Assembly: GCA_036346255.1 (NCBI GenBank)
Contig: CM070626.1
Location: 11,798,001 to 11,862,000, forward strand
DNA: 64,000 bases
Direction of reading: 5' to 3'
Source: Ampelocalamus luodianensis
Taxonomy: Eukaryota; Streptophyta; Magnoliopsida; Poales; Poaceae
The notes under the pieces were generated by a model. The model saw nothing but the letters and a program-made list of their open reading frames with translations, was not told the DNA's origin and ran no database searches. Positions 55,601-64,000 of the stretch are shown here, in pieces; the stretch's first letter is position 1, and each line of letters opens with the position of its first letter. Made by a program: the position numbers and the translations under genes.

Positions 55601-57759
55601 GTTAAGACCAAATTAATGATTCTAATGATTGACATTAATTAGACTCTAATGAGCTGCGAGATTTGATTCTAACCCTCGGGCCCACCGATCGACCCGAGGT
55701 TAATTCGACGGCGATTAAATGCCGACTCATTTAATTAAGCAATGATTGACATTAATGATGTCGAACGGTGCGGAGTGAACCGTAGATTGATTTAAGGATA
55801 TTGGGCCCATCGGTCGGTGGCTCAATAATAATGACTAAGACACAATTAATAACTAATGATTGGTAATTAATGCGCCCTAATGAGTCGACTAAAACGGAGC
55901 GCGTGCAGGCCGCAAACCCGAGTGGCTTAACGGCGAATCGCCGGCGACAACGCGCGTACGCGGCGCCACCAAGTACTAAAATGGAATCGCAATAGCACAA
56001 CGAGTCTAATGGTAGCATTCTCGCCGTGCGAGGATCGAACGCCGCTAGCGGAAAATGAAAACGGAGCTTTATCGCTAAACATGAAAATAGCGAAAGTCTC
56101 ACCGCGTCCAAGGAAGGGTGCGAGCTTCTAAGGACTAATAAGAAGCTACCTTAGCGACTAGAAGCTTGAAGATGGCCGAGATGCTTGATCAAGGTGAAAG
56201 CTCACGGACTTGAAGAAGAAGGTTCAAATTGACACCTGAGCCAAATGAGTGATACCAAAGTATCAAAATAGCTTCATTATGATCCATGAAGCTATAAGAG
56301 CAAAGAATTGGAAAATGGAGCACTCACCGGTGAGGAAGAAGATGACCAATTTCGGCGAATTTGAACAAACCCCAAATTGGACAATTTCGAGAATCAATTC
56401 CAAAATTAAGTGAGGGGAAATGTTCAAGGTGATAAATAGATGAGGTTAGGGCAAAGAAACATGAAGGAGGACCACTGGAACACCAAGAACATCAATGGAG
56501 CTCCACGGGTCAACAATGGCGATTTGCCATTTTTGAGGTATTAAGCTCCAATCTTTGTGAGTGAAGCTTGGTGGTGGTCTAAAGAGATACTAGGAAGCAA
56601 TGAGGGTGCTTATAAAGCCACGAAAGTGTTAGGGTTTGCACCCTCCTCTCTCGGGCGGCAAAACACAAAGCACCACGCACTACCGACAAGGAAAAGAGGT
56701 GAAGACGTGCATTAGGGCATGGCCTGGCTCAGTGTACCTCCCATACTCCTACACGTCGGCTAGGGTGGCTTTAGGAGCAAGAAATGACCTCACCATGCCT
56801 TGCCTTTTTTTCGCACGGCGGAGGTTGAAGATGACCAGCGCAAAGCTCGGGCGATTCACGGTGGATGGAAACGCGAAGCAGTGAGATAGTGCCACGCCTA
56901 CCAAAGTTTATAACACAGCGGAAGATTGCGAGCCTTGATTAGAAATGGATGGCTCAGATAGCCCCACGTTGCAAACTCAAATTACAACGAAGAGTGCGCG
57001 GCGTTGGATTTTAATCCAACGGCTCGATTCAAAATCGCAACCGAGGGTCCGAAGGGTTCGGAAATCTCGCGGTTGGATTGCGATCTAACGGTTGACAATC
57101 AATCTTGCAACGGAAGGTCCGAAGCGATACGCGGCGCGGCCGTGCGATTTAGATCTAACGGTTGAGAATGCGCGCGTTTTAAAAGGAGGCTCGGTGCGAT
57201 TAGTTGATTCGATCAAATCGATTGACTCGAGCCGAGTCCGACTCGAACCCAAGTAACAGTAAAACCAAGTTTGACTTTGAAAAGAACAGAGACTTTGAAA
57301 GATTTATTTGAGGTAGCAAAATAACTCCGAAATTATGAAAATTTTACGAAGTTTGCTAACTCAGATATTAACCTTGTGTAAAATTTTCAGAGGTTTTATG
57401 CTGTGAATAAATTTCCAAAAATTCTACAAGGCTCTGTTTTAATATTTGGTCGAGAGTCAAACAGGTTTGATCGCCTCTAAAAATATTCAAACAATTTCTA
57501 AAAATTGTGAAATTTTTCAGAGGGGTCACTTACCATCACAGAGACTTAGGAAAAATATTTTCAGAGGGTGATCATAAGATTTGACAAGATTGTTTTGGAA
57601 TAGCAAGATTTGGATCAACAAGACTTGTGACAATGTATTTCCACACTTCCTTGTACAAGAATTTCTTGGCACCACAGGAAATACATGATGTAAGAAAAAG
57701 TTTTAATTTCTACTGATTTTCTTACATTTGAAACACAAGCCCAAAATTGGGATGTTACA
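52638..57759 (-). repeat. 5' LTR of the Tekay-like element (5,122 bp)
   Basis: Collinear with 42606-47715. Both carry the same landmark order (aacctccaaatggttctagc, gttagggtttgcacc, cccaaaattgggatgttaca). Confidence 0.95.
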
Positions 57760-57764
57760 ATACT

Positions 57765-58070
57765 GGTCATAGAACAGTGGTCGTAGACCTGCGTGGTCAT
57801 AGAACAGTGGTCATAGATCTGTTCGTGCATAGTAATCGTATACACTGGTCATAGAGCAGGGTCGAGACTGTTCGTGAGCGATGGTCGTGAACTGCGTGGT
57901 CGTGAGAACAGGGTCGTTGACTTTGTTTGTGAACAAAGTGGTCGAGACACGTGTGTCGTGAGACACTGGTCGTAGAACAGGGGTCGTAGACTTGTTCATG
58001 AACAGGGGTCATAGACCTGTGTGGTTGTAGACCTGTGTAGTCGTGGACCTGATCGTGGTCGTAGACCCGG
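57765..58070. repeat. Minisatellite, right of the Tekay insertion
   Basis: Irregular continuation of the 42483-42605 array: ggtcatagaacagtggtcgtagac variants, about ten units, more decayed than the left part. Confidence 0.82.
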
Positions 58071-58372
58071 TTTACGGTATGACCGAAGTTCTTTGAGCGG
58101 AACTACTGTACCTCGGTAGCACCGAAGTTTGAGTGGTACGTATTTTCCAGAGAGATACCTTTTGCTCTCTGGAAGTGCGGTAGTACCGGTGGTCTTTGCG
58201 GAACTACCAGAGAGAGGAACTACCGCATGTTCCTTGGAGGTAGTACTGCGTCGCTTTTGCAACGGTTAGTTCAGAGCATCTTTTTGCTGCTGTTCCGACC
58301 GTTGAGCAGGGTTAGAACCAACCGATGAACGGCAGTACTATCGCTCGTATTATTTTTCTCCGAACTTTTCCC
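58071..58372. mobile_element. LTR-derived sequence (right part of composite, before hAT)
   Basis: Continues the sequence interrupted at 42482. It shares ttctttgag(a/c)ggaactac and the ggtagtac(c/t) motifs with 42400-42480. Confidence 0.55.
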
Positions 58373-58380
58373 CCAACGAC

Positions 58381-59177
58381 TAGGGGTGTTCGTTCGGTTT
58401 TTTCGGTATATACGGTTCGGTAAATACGGTATATACGGTATTGTTAATCCGGTAAATACGGTATTATTTAAAATACGATTCGGTATCGGTAAATACCACA
58501 TTATTTCGGTACGGTATCGGTAAATACCATATTTACCAAAGTTAACGCGAATTGAGAACGATAGGGCGAGTCGAAAATACTTGCGGTCACAAAATTTGAC
58601 ACTTTCGGTGAACAATACGACAGAGTAAAGGGCGAAAAACAGAGATGAGATTAAACTTCCAGTGAATGACACGCATAGGATTAAGGCCCACTGTTCTGCA
58701 GGCTGCTCTTGGTTGGTACGTGACTACATAGTCTACATGTGGGCATCAAATGACAGTAGAGAAAAAGGCTTCATGGTCAAGAAGTATGTTGAGAATCACA
58801 CGTCACATGTAGACTTTAGACTTCACAGTCACAGCAGCCGGACATTAGTCGTATTACGGAGTTAGTTAGTCTTACTTGGATGTCTACTTGAATGAATGGA
58901 TGAGCCAAGAGAATGTCTGCGCTGGGCTGTTTACTTGGATGGGCCGAGCGTCTAGCATGGACACGGAGCGCCCGAGCCTGCTAGCTACACGCATGCCGAC
59001 TGCAGAGAGTTACGAGGATTTCGTTTTTTCCGGTGTTTTCGGTTTTTAGTCGGTTTTTACCGAAAAAACCGAACTCCCAAAAAAACTGATTTTCGAAAAC
59101 CGTACCGAATACCGGTCAAACCGAGTTGACAGGTACGGTTCGGTATTTTCGGTACAGTTTAAAAATGTACAACCCTA
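58381..59177. mobile_element. Non-autonomous hAT element, 797 bp
   Basis: Perfect 8-bp duplication CCAACGAC (58373-58380, 59178-59185). Ends TAGGGGTGTTCG and, reverse-complemented, TAGGGTTGTACA, which are typical hAT termini. Both subterminal regions are packed with cggt(a/t)…ataccg repeats (tcggtaaatacc, tttcggtttttac) that can pair with each other. The middle (58660-58990) holds an unassigned 67-codon frame; no transposase. Confidence 0.92.
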
Positions 59178-59185
59178 CCAACGAC

Positions 59186-59928
59186 TAGTTTTTGTGTGTG
59201 GGCTATATATACCGACCTTGGCCAGTTGTGGGATGAGCGGCTAAGGTTGCTGGTGCCATATTCATTCCCTTGAGCTAAGAGTAAGCCCTCTCATCTCTTT
59301 TGTACATGTGTTGCACTTAGTGAGTTTGAGAGAAAAATCCTAAGTGCATGTGTTGTATTAAGTAGTAGATTATGTATCCATTGAGTTTAGACACTTGATT
59401 AGTTCAAGTGAGAGTCTTCGACTTATTACTCTTGGTGTTTGCCGACACCTAGACGGCGTCGTGGTCCGGTGATTTTCTCAAGAAGCTTGTGAGAAGACCC
59501 AGTGGTTGTGAGTGGCTTATTGCTCGTCATCTCCGGAGTGGAGAAAGAGCAACCCCAAGTGAATCGAGGTGTTGGTTAGTTTTGGAACCGGTCCAAGTGG
59601 TTGGACTTAACTCGGAGGTGTTGGCTTAATTTGTGGAGCCGGTCCAATGTGGTTGGACTTACCTCAACGTGGATTAGGGGAGACTGGCAAGTCTCTGAAC
59701 ACTACGGTAAAACATCATCGTGTCTTTGTGGTTTGCATTCTTGTACTTTACTCTATTGCAAGTTACATTCATAGAATTAAATTGTTTACTTGTGTTTGTA
59801 TGATTGCTATGATTGTCAATAGGCTTATCTCTGTTGGTGCACTTAGTAAAGACTAGTTGATTTATGTTTTAATTATGCAAAGCCGATTTGTTTATAATTC
59901 CCCTCTAGTCGGCCTTCTCAATCTTACA
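59186..59928. mobile_element. LTR-derived sequence (right end of composite)
   Basis: Contains gggctatatataccgacc (TATA-like), gagctaagagtaagccctct, cacctagacggc and an end ctctagtcggccttctcaat…TTACA. This matches the 3' part of long LTRs in grass LTR retrotransposons. It ends at 59928, and the third tandem unit resumes at 59929. Confidence 0.55.
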
Positions 59929-60345
59929 GCCTTCTGTTCAACTCGACACTTGTATTTATTATCGAGGTTGGACAGTTAATGCACAGTTGTTAGCTATGTT
60001 TGTCTTGGCATAAATAGTACATTTGTTAGCATTCTAAGGGTATGCACAATGGTACAAACAACTACTGTCTATAGCTACTCTCTATGTCACTTGTAGATAG
60101 CACTAAAGACAGCTCATACAATGGTTATGATGATACAGTCGGCTACAAGATTGTAGACAACACACAATCTTTTAATACTTTTTTTGTTTCTGGTGTTATA
60201 GTCGACTACAGGATTGTAGACATCAATTTTCTCTCTCCTTATTCTCTTTTATCCATATCAGCAAAAATTCTACGTGGCAGAAGCTATAGACAGCTGATAT
60301 AAGCCTATTGTACATGCTCTAAAAAGGCAGTGTGAAACTACCATT
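59929..60345. repeat. Remainder of the third ~180-bp tandem unit, split by a MITE
   Basis: 59929-60034 matches copy 2 from ccttctgttcaactc to gttagcattc, and 60320-60345 matches its end (taaaaaggcagtgtgaaact). This proves that everything from 41085 to 59928 was inserted into, or replaced part of, this unit. Confidence 0.88.
60038..60319. mobile_element. Tourist-like MITE (same family as 12497-12812)
   Basis: 282 bp, starts GGGTATGCACAATGG and ends TTGTACATGCTC. TAA target duplication at 60035-60037 and 60320-60322, confirmed against the uninterrupted unit at 40857-41037. Confidence 0.88.
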
Positions 60346-60379
60346 GCGCCTCTTTGGAATGCTAGCATTTGCTTGAGCT

Positions 60380-60708
60380 TTTTATTTTTATTTTTTAATC
60401 CATTTTTAAAAAATGTTTTAAAGATAACATCTCCCTAATTTTATTTTCAATTATGACCCATTTGATCACACCATGACCCGTGACATGACCAAACTGTGAC
60501 TGTCACACCACCGACCGCGGCGTAGCCAAACCTTCCACGATAGCTCTCCGAGACAACATGCGTCTGTTTTTAGGTTAAGTCTGTCACACCAAAAAATGGT
60601 GTGACAGCACTCGTTTTGTGGCGTGGTAAAAGAAGTCAGAATTGAAAATAAATTTAGATTGATGTTATCTTTAAAACATTTTAAATAAATAGATTAAATA
60701 ATAAAAAA
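60380..60708. mobile_element. MITE-like inverted-repeat element
   Basis: atgttttaaagataacatc followed by attttattttcaatt (about 60412-60452) recurs inverted at about 60640-60683, and flanking A/T-rich arms also pair. The centre has a second short inverted pair around tgtcacacca…tggtgtgaca. Superfamily not determined. Confidence 0.65.
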
Positions 60709-61061
60709 GTTTCATCTGCTTCCCAATTTACGTAGGCCTAACGTTACATGAGCGTCACTTAGGGCCTGTTTGGAGGGGCTTCCGCTTTGGCTTTTGGGTG
60801 AGAAAAGCGGTTTAAACAAACGGTGACTTTCGTCGGCTTTCGTCGGGCTCGGCCGTCAATACGCATGGGCCGCCGGAAGGCGGTGTTGAGGCGCTTCCGC
60901 AGCTTCCCTCGGCGTTAAAATGCCCCCAACTTCCGAAATTACCCGCCCTGCACGAGTACTTTAGCGAGAGCGTCGTTCCTCCTCCCCGAGCAACGCTGCC
61001 TATCCCTAGCGCCGTTCCTCCCCGCTCTCGCTCCTCCCGATCGCTCCTCCCGCCGTCGCCA

Positions 61062-61345
61062 GGAATCTCGGCTCGGCGCCACGCCCGGTGGCCCGCTCGC
61101 ACCTCCGGTCGTCCGTCGCCCTCCCACTCGCGCTCCTCATTGCCGCCTCCTCCGCCGTCGCTCTCGGGATTCTCGGCTCGGCGCCACGCCCGGTGGCCGC
61201 AAGCACCTCCGGCCGCCCGCCGCCCTCCCACTCGCGCTCCTCCCATCGCGCCTCCCGCCGCGCTATCGGGATTCTCGGCTCGACGCCACGGCCGGTGGCC
61301 CGCCTGCACCTCCCGGCCGTCCCGTCGCCCTCCCGCACAGCCGTT
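61062..61345. repeat. ~103-bp tandem repeat in the PIF element 5' region
   Basis: Three units, each starting ttctcggctcggcgccacgc (61067, 61172, 61274) and including gccctccc(a/g)c. GC-rich; the overlapping open frames are not convincing genes. Confidence 0.85.
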
Positions 61346-61619
61346 GTACTGCGCCGCCAAGAACCCCTCGTCGACGCCGTCCGCGAGTGCGTCGGCCCGA
61401 AGGTGAGCGACTGCTTCTCTTGTCTTCTCTTCTCCCCATCCTTAGCGGCAACATTACCGGAAGTAGTTCTCCCCATCTTGCTGTTAACATGAGGATTTGT
61501 TGGCTAATTCTTGCTGATAGAACTATATGATTTGTGATCCTATATCAAAGCACTTTGCTCATAAGGAAAAAATGTGAGTACGAATTGAATGATTTTCATC
61601 TGGAGGGTATCAAAGCACC

Positions 61620-61990
61620 AACTGGAATTGCTCTGCTCTTGAACTGATGGTAAGGCCATGAATGATTAGTGCTTTCATTGAGCATTACTGCTTGTGCTTG
61701 TCTGTCCATAAGAACATTAGTGCTTGTGCTCTGCTCTTGAACATTACTGCTTGTGCTTGTCTGTCCATAAGAACATTAGTGCTTGTGCTAGTATGTCTAT
61801 AAGAACATTAGTGCTTGTGCTCTGCAAATTGAACTGATGGTAAGGCCATGAATGATTAGTGCTTTCATTGAGCATTACTGCTTGTGCTTGTCTGTCCATA
61901 AGAACATTAGTGCTTGTCTGTCCATAAGAATGATTAGTGCTTTCATAGAGTATTAGTGCTTGTGCTTGTCTGAGCATTAGAGCAGTTCTA
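61620..61990. repeat. Irregular minisatellite (gcttgtgcttgtctgtccat)
   Basis: Multiple copies of gcttgtgcttgtctgtccat followed by aagaacattagt, plus a higher-order ~205-base repeat (gatggtaaggccatgaatga near 61646 and 61847). A single copy of the motif recurs at 62225-62250. Confidence 0.88.
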
Positions 61991-62324
61991 TATTGTAGTT
62001 ACATATTTCCTTATATATGGATGGAATTTGTCTGTGTTGAGCAATACATTGCTCTTGAACTGATGGATATGTTCTTGCATATACACACTGCCTTCAATTG
62101 ATGGTGAGTTTAGGCGATCGGTATGCATAGAGATCTTTGCATTGATAATTTAAAACTAGAGCACAGACCCATACAATGGAAGCATAATCGTGGGCCATGA
62201 ATGATTAGTCCTTTCATAGAGCATTAGTGCTTGTGCTTGTCTGTCCATTTGTTATTGCCACAAACACTAACTAGCACAAATTATATGGCGTTCCATATTG
62301 TAGTTACATATCTCCTATATATAG

Positions 62325-63296
62325 ATGGATAAAGCACAAGGCACAAACACTGCTATATGGGATGCATTCACAAATGAAGTGTTCATTGACATCTGCGTGG
62401 AAGAGGTGCTTGCAAAAAATAGACCCCTGCAATGTTTGAATAACAAAGGGTATCACAATCTTATGACCAAGTTCAAAGAACGCACTAATAAAGAAATCTG
62501 ATCGTAAGCAATTAAAGAACCATTGGGATAGTTTGAAAAGGGACTATTCTAATTGGAAGACATTGAAGCTCCATGCATCGGGGCTAGGCATCGATCCTAA
62601 CACTGGATCCATTGAGGCAAGTGATCAGTGGTGGTGAGCAGTTAAGGTATACAATCTTTAATATTGTTGCATGTGTATTGGATTTTAATTGTTCAAATTG
62701 TTTCATGCATTCTTGCATTTCTCTAATGACAGGCCATGCCACAATGTAGCAAGTTCAAGAAAGCACCCACGCAACATGAGGACGAGCTCGACATCATTTT
62801 TGATGGTGCAAGTTGTACGAATGAATCCTCTCTTGTCCCTGGAGCAGATGGTGCTACCCATGTCAATCTTGAGGATGATGAGGGTGAGGGTGATGAGCCT
62901 CGGGATGAGGAGGGAACCACTGCACCAAAGAAGTCAATCCATGTGGACAAGGGCAAGAAGAGAGCTGACCATGGCTCACCAAGTGGGAAGAGGCCGAAGA
63001 AGACATACAAAGACGTGCAACTGAAGCGTTTGGTGGATATTATGGAGAGGTCTCATGGTAGCAAGAATTCTGTGACCAGTGCACCTAGTTCAGTGGTTGA
63101 TCCTGTTAGGCAAGAGATATCTGAGATGATTGATTTGGTTATTGAGGCGGGGGCCGAAGAAGGGAGTGATGAGCATTTCTATGCCACACAACTCCTCATC
63201 AAGAAGGAGTATCGAGATGTCTTTCACACACTGAAGACACCTCAAGGGCGGCTAGCATGGCTTACAAGGACATGGGAGGAGAAGAAGAGGCGTTAG
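62325..63296 (+). pseudogene. PIF/Harbinger ORF1, Myb/SANT-like DNA-binding protein, broken
   Basis: Exon 1 starts ATG at 62325 with IWDAFTNEVFIDICVEEVLA and continues through a Myb/SANT-like (Myb_DNA-bind_3) domain. One extra A near 62489 shifts the frame; the next frame continues with KQLKNHWDSLKRDYSNWK and SDQWW. A TGA then sits at 62634-62636, just before the donor AAG|gtatac (62648). Exon 2 from 62733 encodes AMPQCSKFKKAP, an acidic linker, a KKR-rich stretch and a helical C-terminus (DEHFYATQLLIKKEYRDVFH), ending at TAG 63294-63296. In PIF elements this protein helps import the transposase and binds the ends. The two lesions would abolish it unless they are sequence errors. Confidence 0.8.
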
Positions 63297-63377
63297 TTTG
63301 TTTTAATTGTCCTGTGTTATGTAACATACTATGTGACTTGTTATGTCAGTTATGTATGCTACTTGGTAGTATCTTAT

Positions 63378-63595
63378 AACTATGTCATTTATTTATGTGC
63401 AATGGTGGTCATTTTTTAGTTGTGTCATTTATTTATGTGCAATGGTGGTCATTTTTTAGTTGTGTCATTTATTTATGTGCAATGGTGGTCATTTTTTTAG
63501 TTGTGTCATTTGTTTATGTGTAGTGGTGGTCATTTTTTTAGTTGTGTCATTTGTTTATGTGTAGTTGTGGTCATTTTTTAATTATGTTATTTGTG
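63378..63595. repeat. 40-bp tandem repeat between ORF1 and the transposase
   Basis: About 5.4 units of tgtgtcatttatttatgtgc followed by aatggtggtcattttttagt. The first three are nearly identical and the last ones drift. The array lies immediately downstream of ORF1 and upstream of the transposase ATG. Confidence 0.93.
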
Positions 63596-63603
63596 TGTGC
63601 CAG

Positions 63604-64000
63604 ATGAGCTATTCAAGTTCGTCTGGTTCAAGTGATGATGAATCAACTGATGAAGCTGTGGTGGATGATGGTGGATCGGATATGTTCTTGCCGCTAGTTG
63701 TGATTGCTGCTTTTGGATATTTTGATAACTATGGTGACTCTAGTACGAAGAGGCCAAGGAAAATACCTATAATTACGGGGATCCAATGGGTTGAGGATAC
63801 ACTTGCTAGTGCACAAGAGTGCTATGACATGTTTAGAATGCGAAGGTCAGTTTTTCTTCACCTTCATGACACTCTTGTTAATAACTATGGCTTGAAATCA
63901 ACTGCGGAGGTGAACTCAAAGGAAGCATTCGCAATGTTCGTATGGACCTGTGGAGCTCCTCAATCCAACCGCCAAGTCAAGAACCGGTTTGGCCATTCCA
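63604..64000 (+). CDS. PIF/Harbinger transposase, N-terminal part (runs off window)
   Basis: Open from ATG 63604 through the window end (132 codons). After a Ser/Asp-rich start it carries GIQWVEDTLASAQECYDMFR, then MRRSVFLHLHDTLVNNYGLK, then FVWTCGAPQSNRQVKNRFG. This is the conserved N-terminal region of plant PIF/Harbinger (DDE_Tnp_4) transposases; the catalytic DDE residues lie further downstream. Unlike ORF1, I see no break here. The ATG follows a T-rich stretch and CAG, so a spliced upstream exon cannot be excluded. Confidence 0.85.
   Translation, partial: MSYSSSSGSSDDESTDEAVVDDGGSDMFLPLVVIAAFGYFDNYGDSSTKRPRKIPIITGIQWVEDTLASAQECYDMFRMRRSVFLHLHDTLVNNYGLKSTAEVNSKEAFAMFVWTCGAPQSNRQVKNRFGHS

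Larger units (their letters stand above)
42606..57759 (-). mobile_element. Ty3/gypsy chromovirus-type element (Tekay/Del-like) with 5.1-kb LTRs
   Basis: 15,154 bp, minus-oriented. LTRs at 42606-47715 and 52638-57759 begin TGTAACATCCCAATTTTGGG and end GGGTCCTCACA when read on the minus strand. The perfect 5-bp duplication ATACT flanks it (42601-42605, 57760-57764). A tRNA-iMet-type primer site lies next to the right LTR, and a purine tract next to the left one. The 4.9-kb interior carries gag, protease, RT, RNase H, integrase and chromodomain pieces in gypsy order on the minus strand. LTRs make up two thirds of the element. The coding region is broken by many small indels. It inserted in a minisatellite. 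Confidence 0.95.
60762..64000 (+). mobile_element. PIF/Harbinger transposon, right end outside window
   Basis: Starts GGGCCTGTTTGG after TTA (60759-60761), the standard PIF/Harbinger terminus and target. Two plus-strand genes follow in the expected pairing: a Myb/SANT-like ORF1 and the transposase N-terminus. The 5' region has a GC-rich start with a probable splice donor (cccgaag|gtgagc, 61402). The right TIR is beyond 64000. Confidence 0.88.

Noticed and set aside
41085..59928. Treating the whole span as one LTR retrotransposon with a clean target duplication
   Set aside because: I could not find matching direct repeats at 41080-41084 and 59929-59933, nor an LTR pair at the outer ends. Only the inner gypsy and hAT elements have proven boundaries.

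Overview
The window is nuclear DNA of a grass (Poaceae, probably panicoid). Evidence: a CACTA element with TTTGCCGAGTGCC-type subterminal repeats, Stowaway and Tourist MITEs, Tekay- and Reina-type Ty3/gypsy elements, a PIF/Harbinger element starting GGGCCTGTTTGG, and spliced, GC-rich host exons. About 85-90% is transposable elements, many nested inside one another. I saw no rRNA, tRNA, CRISPR or bacterial-type operon.

Layout. 1-4465: right-hand part of a CACTA transposon with a decayed Transposase_24 gene. 4510-5629: remnants of an unidentified spliced gene with a 160-bp tandem duplication. 6197-6452: Stowaway MITE. 7650-9132: foldback element with ~480-bp arms. 10917-12278 (minus): the one clearly intact host gene, a 453-aa GPR107/CAND-type seven-helix protein, with a Tourist-like MITE (12497-12812) 218 bp upstream of its ATG. 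13007-26328: LTR retrotransposon (TSD AATAT) with a Tat-type primer site but no recognisable gag-pol, carrying 78-, 34- and 140-bp tandem arrays and split by a complete Reina-type gypsy element (18713-23952, TSD AGCTT). 26465-29030: MULE with transposase remnants.

29990-40260: a small spliced gene resembling the N-terminus of plant HAC (p300/CBP) proteins. Intron 1 holds a solo LTR (30349-30797, TSD CCTTC). Intron 2 is swollen to 8.5 kb by a Pack-type element carrying a carboxylesterase fragment. That element is invaded by a 6.2-kb hAT (31508-37747), whose transposase gene is itself split by a 0.9-kb hAT (33977-34879, TSD GCAAATTG). 40261-60345: a tandem ~180-bp unit downstream of the gene, hit by a 9-bp-TSD element, a Tourist MITE, and an 18.8-kb composite. 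The composite is an LTR-like sequence with a minisatellite, into which a 15.15-kb Tekay-type gypsy element with 5.1-kb LTRs inserted (42606-57759, TSD ATACT), plus a 797-bp hAT (58381-59177, TSD CCAACGAC). 60762-64000: left part of a PIF/Harbinger element with a broken Myb/SANT-like ORF1 and an open transposase reading frame that leaves the window.

Most of the information lies in the order of insertions and the manner of decay. The Reina-type element is broken mainly by TAG/TGA/TAA codons where C-to-T or G-to-A change is expected. The Tekay-type element is broken mainly by 1-4-base indels, many at CNG trinucleotides, which may be an assembly artefact. All coordinates and TSDs were read by eye; family names rest on recognised motifs, not searches.
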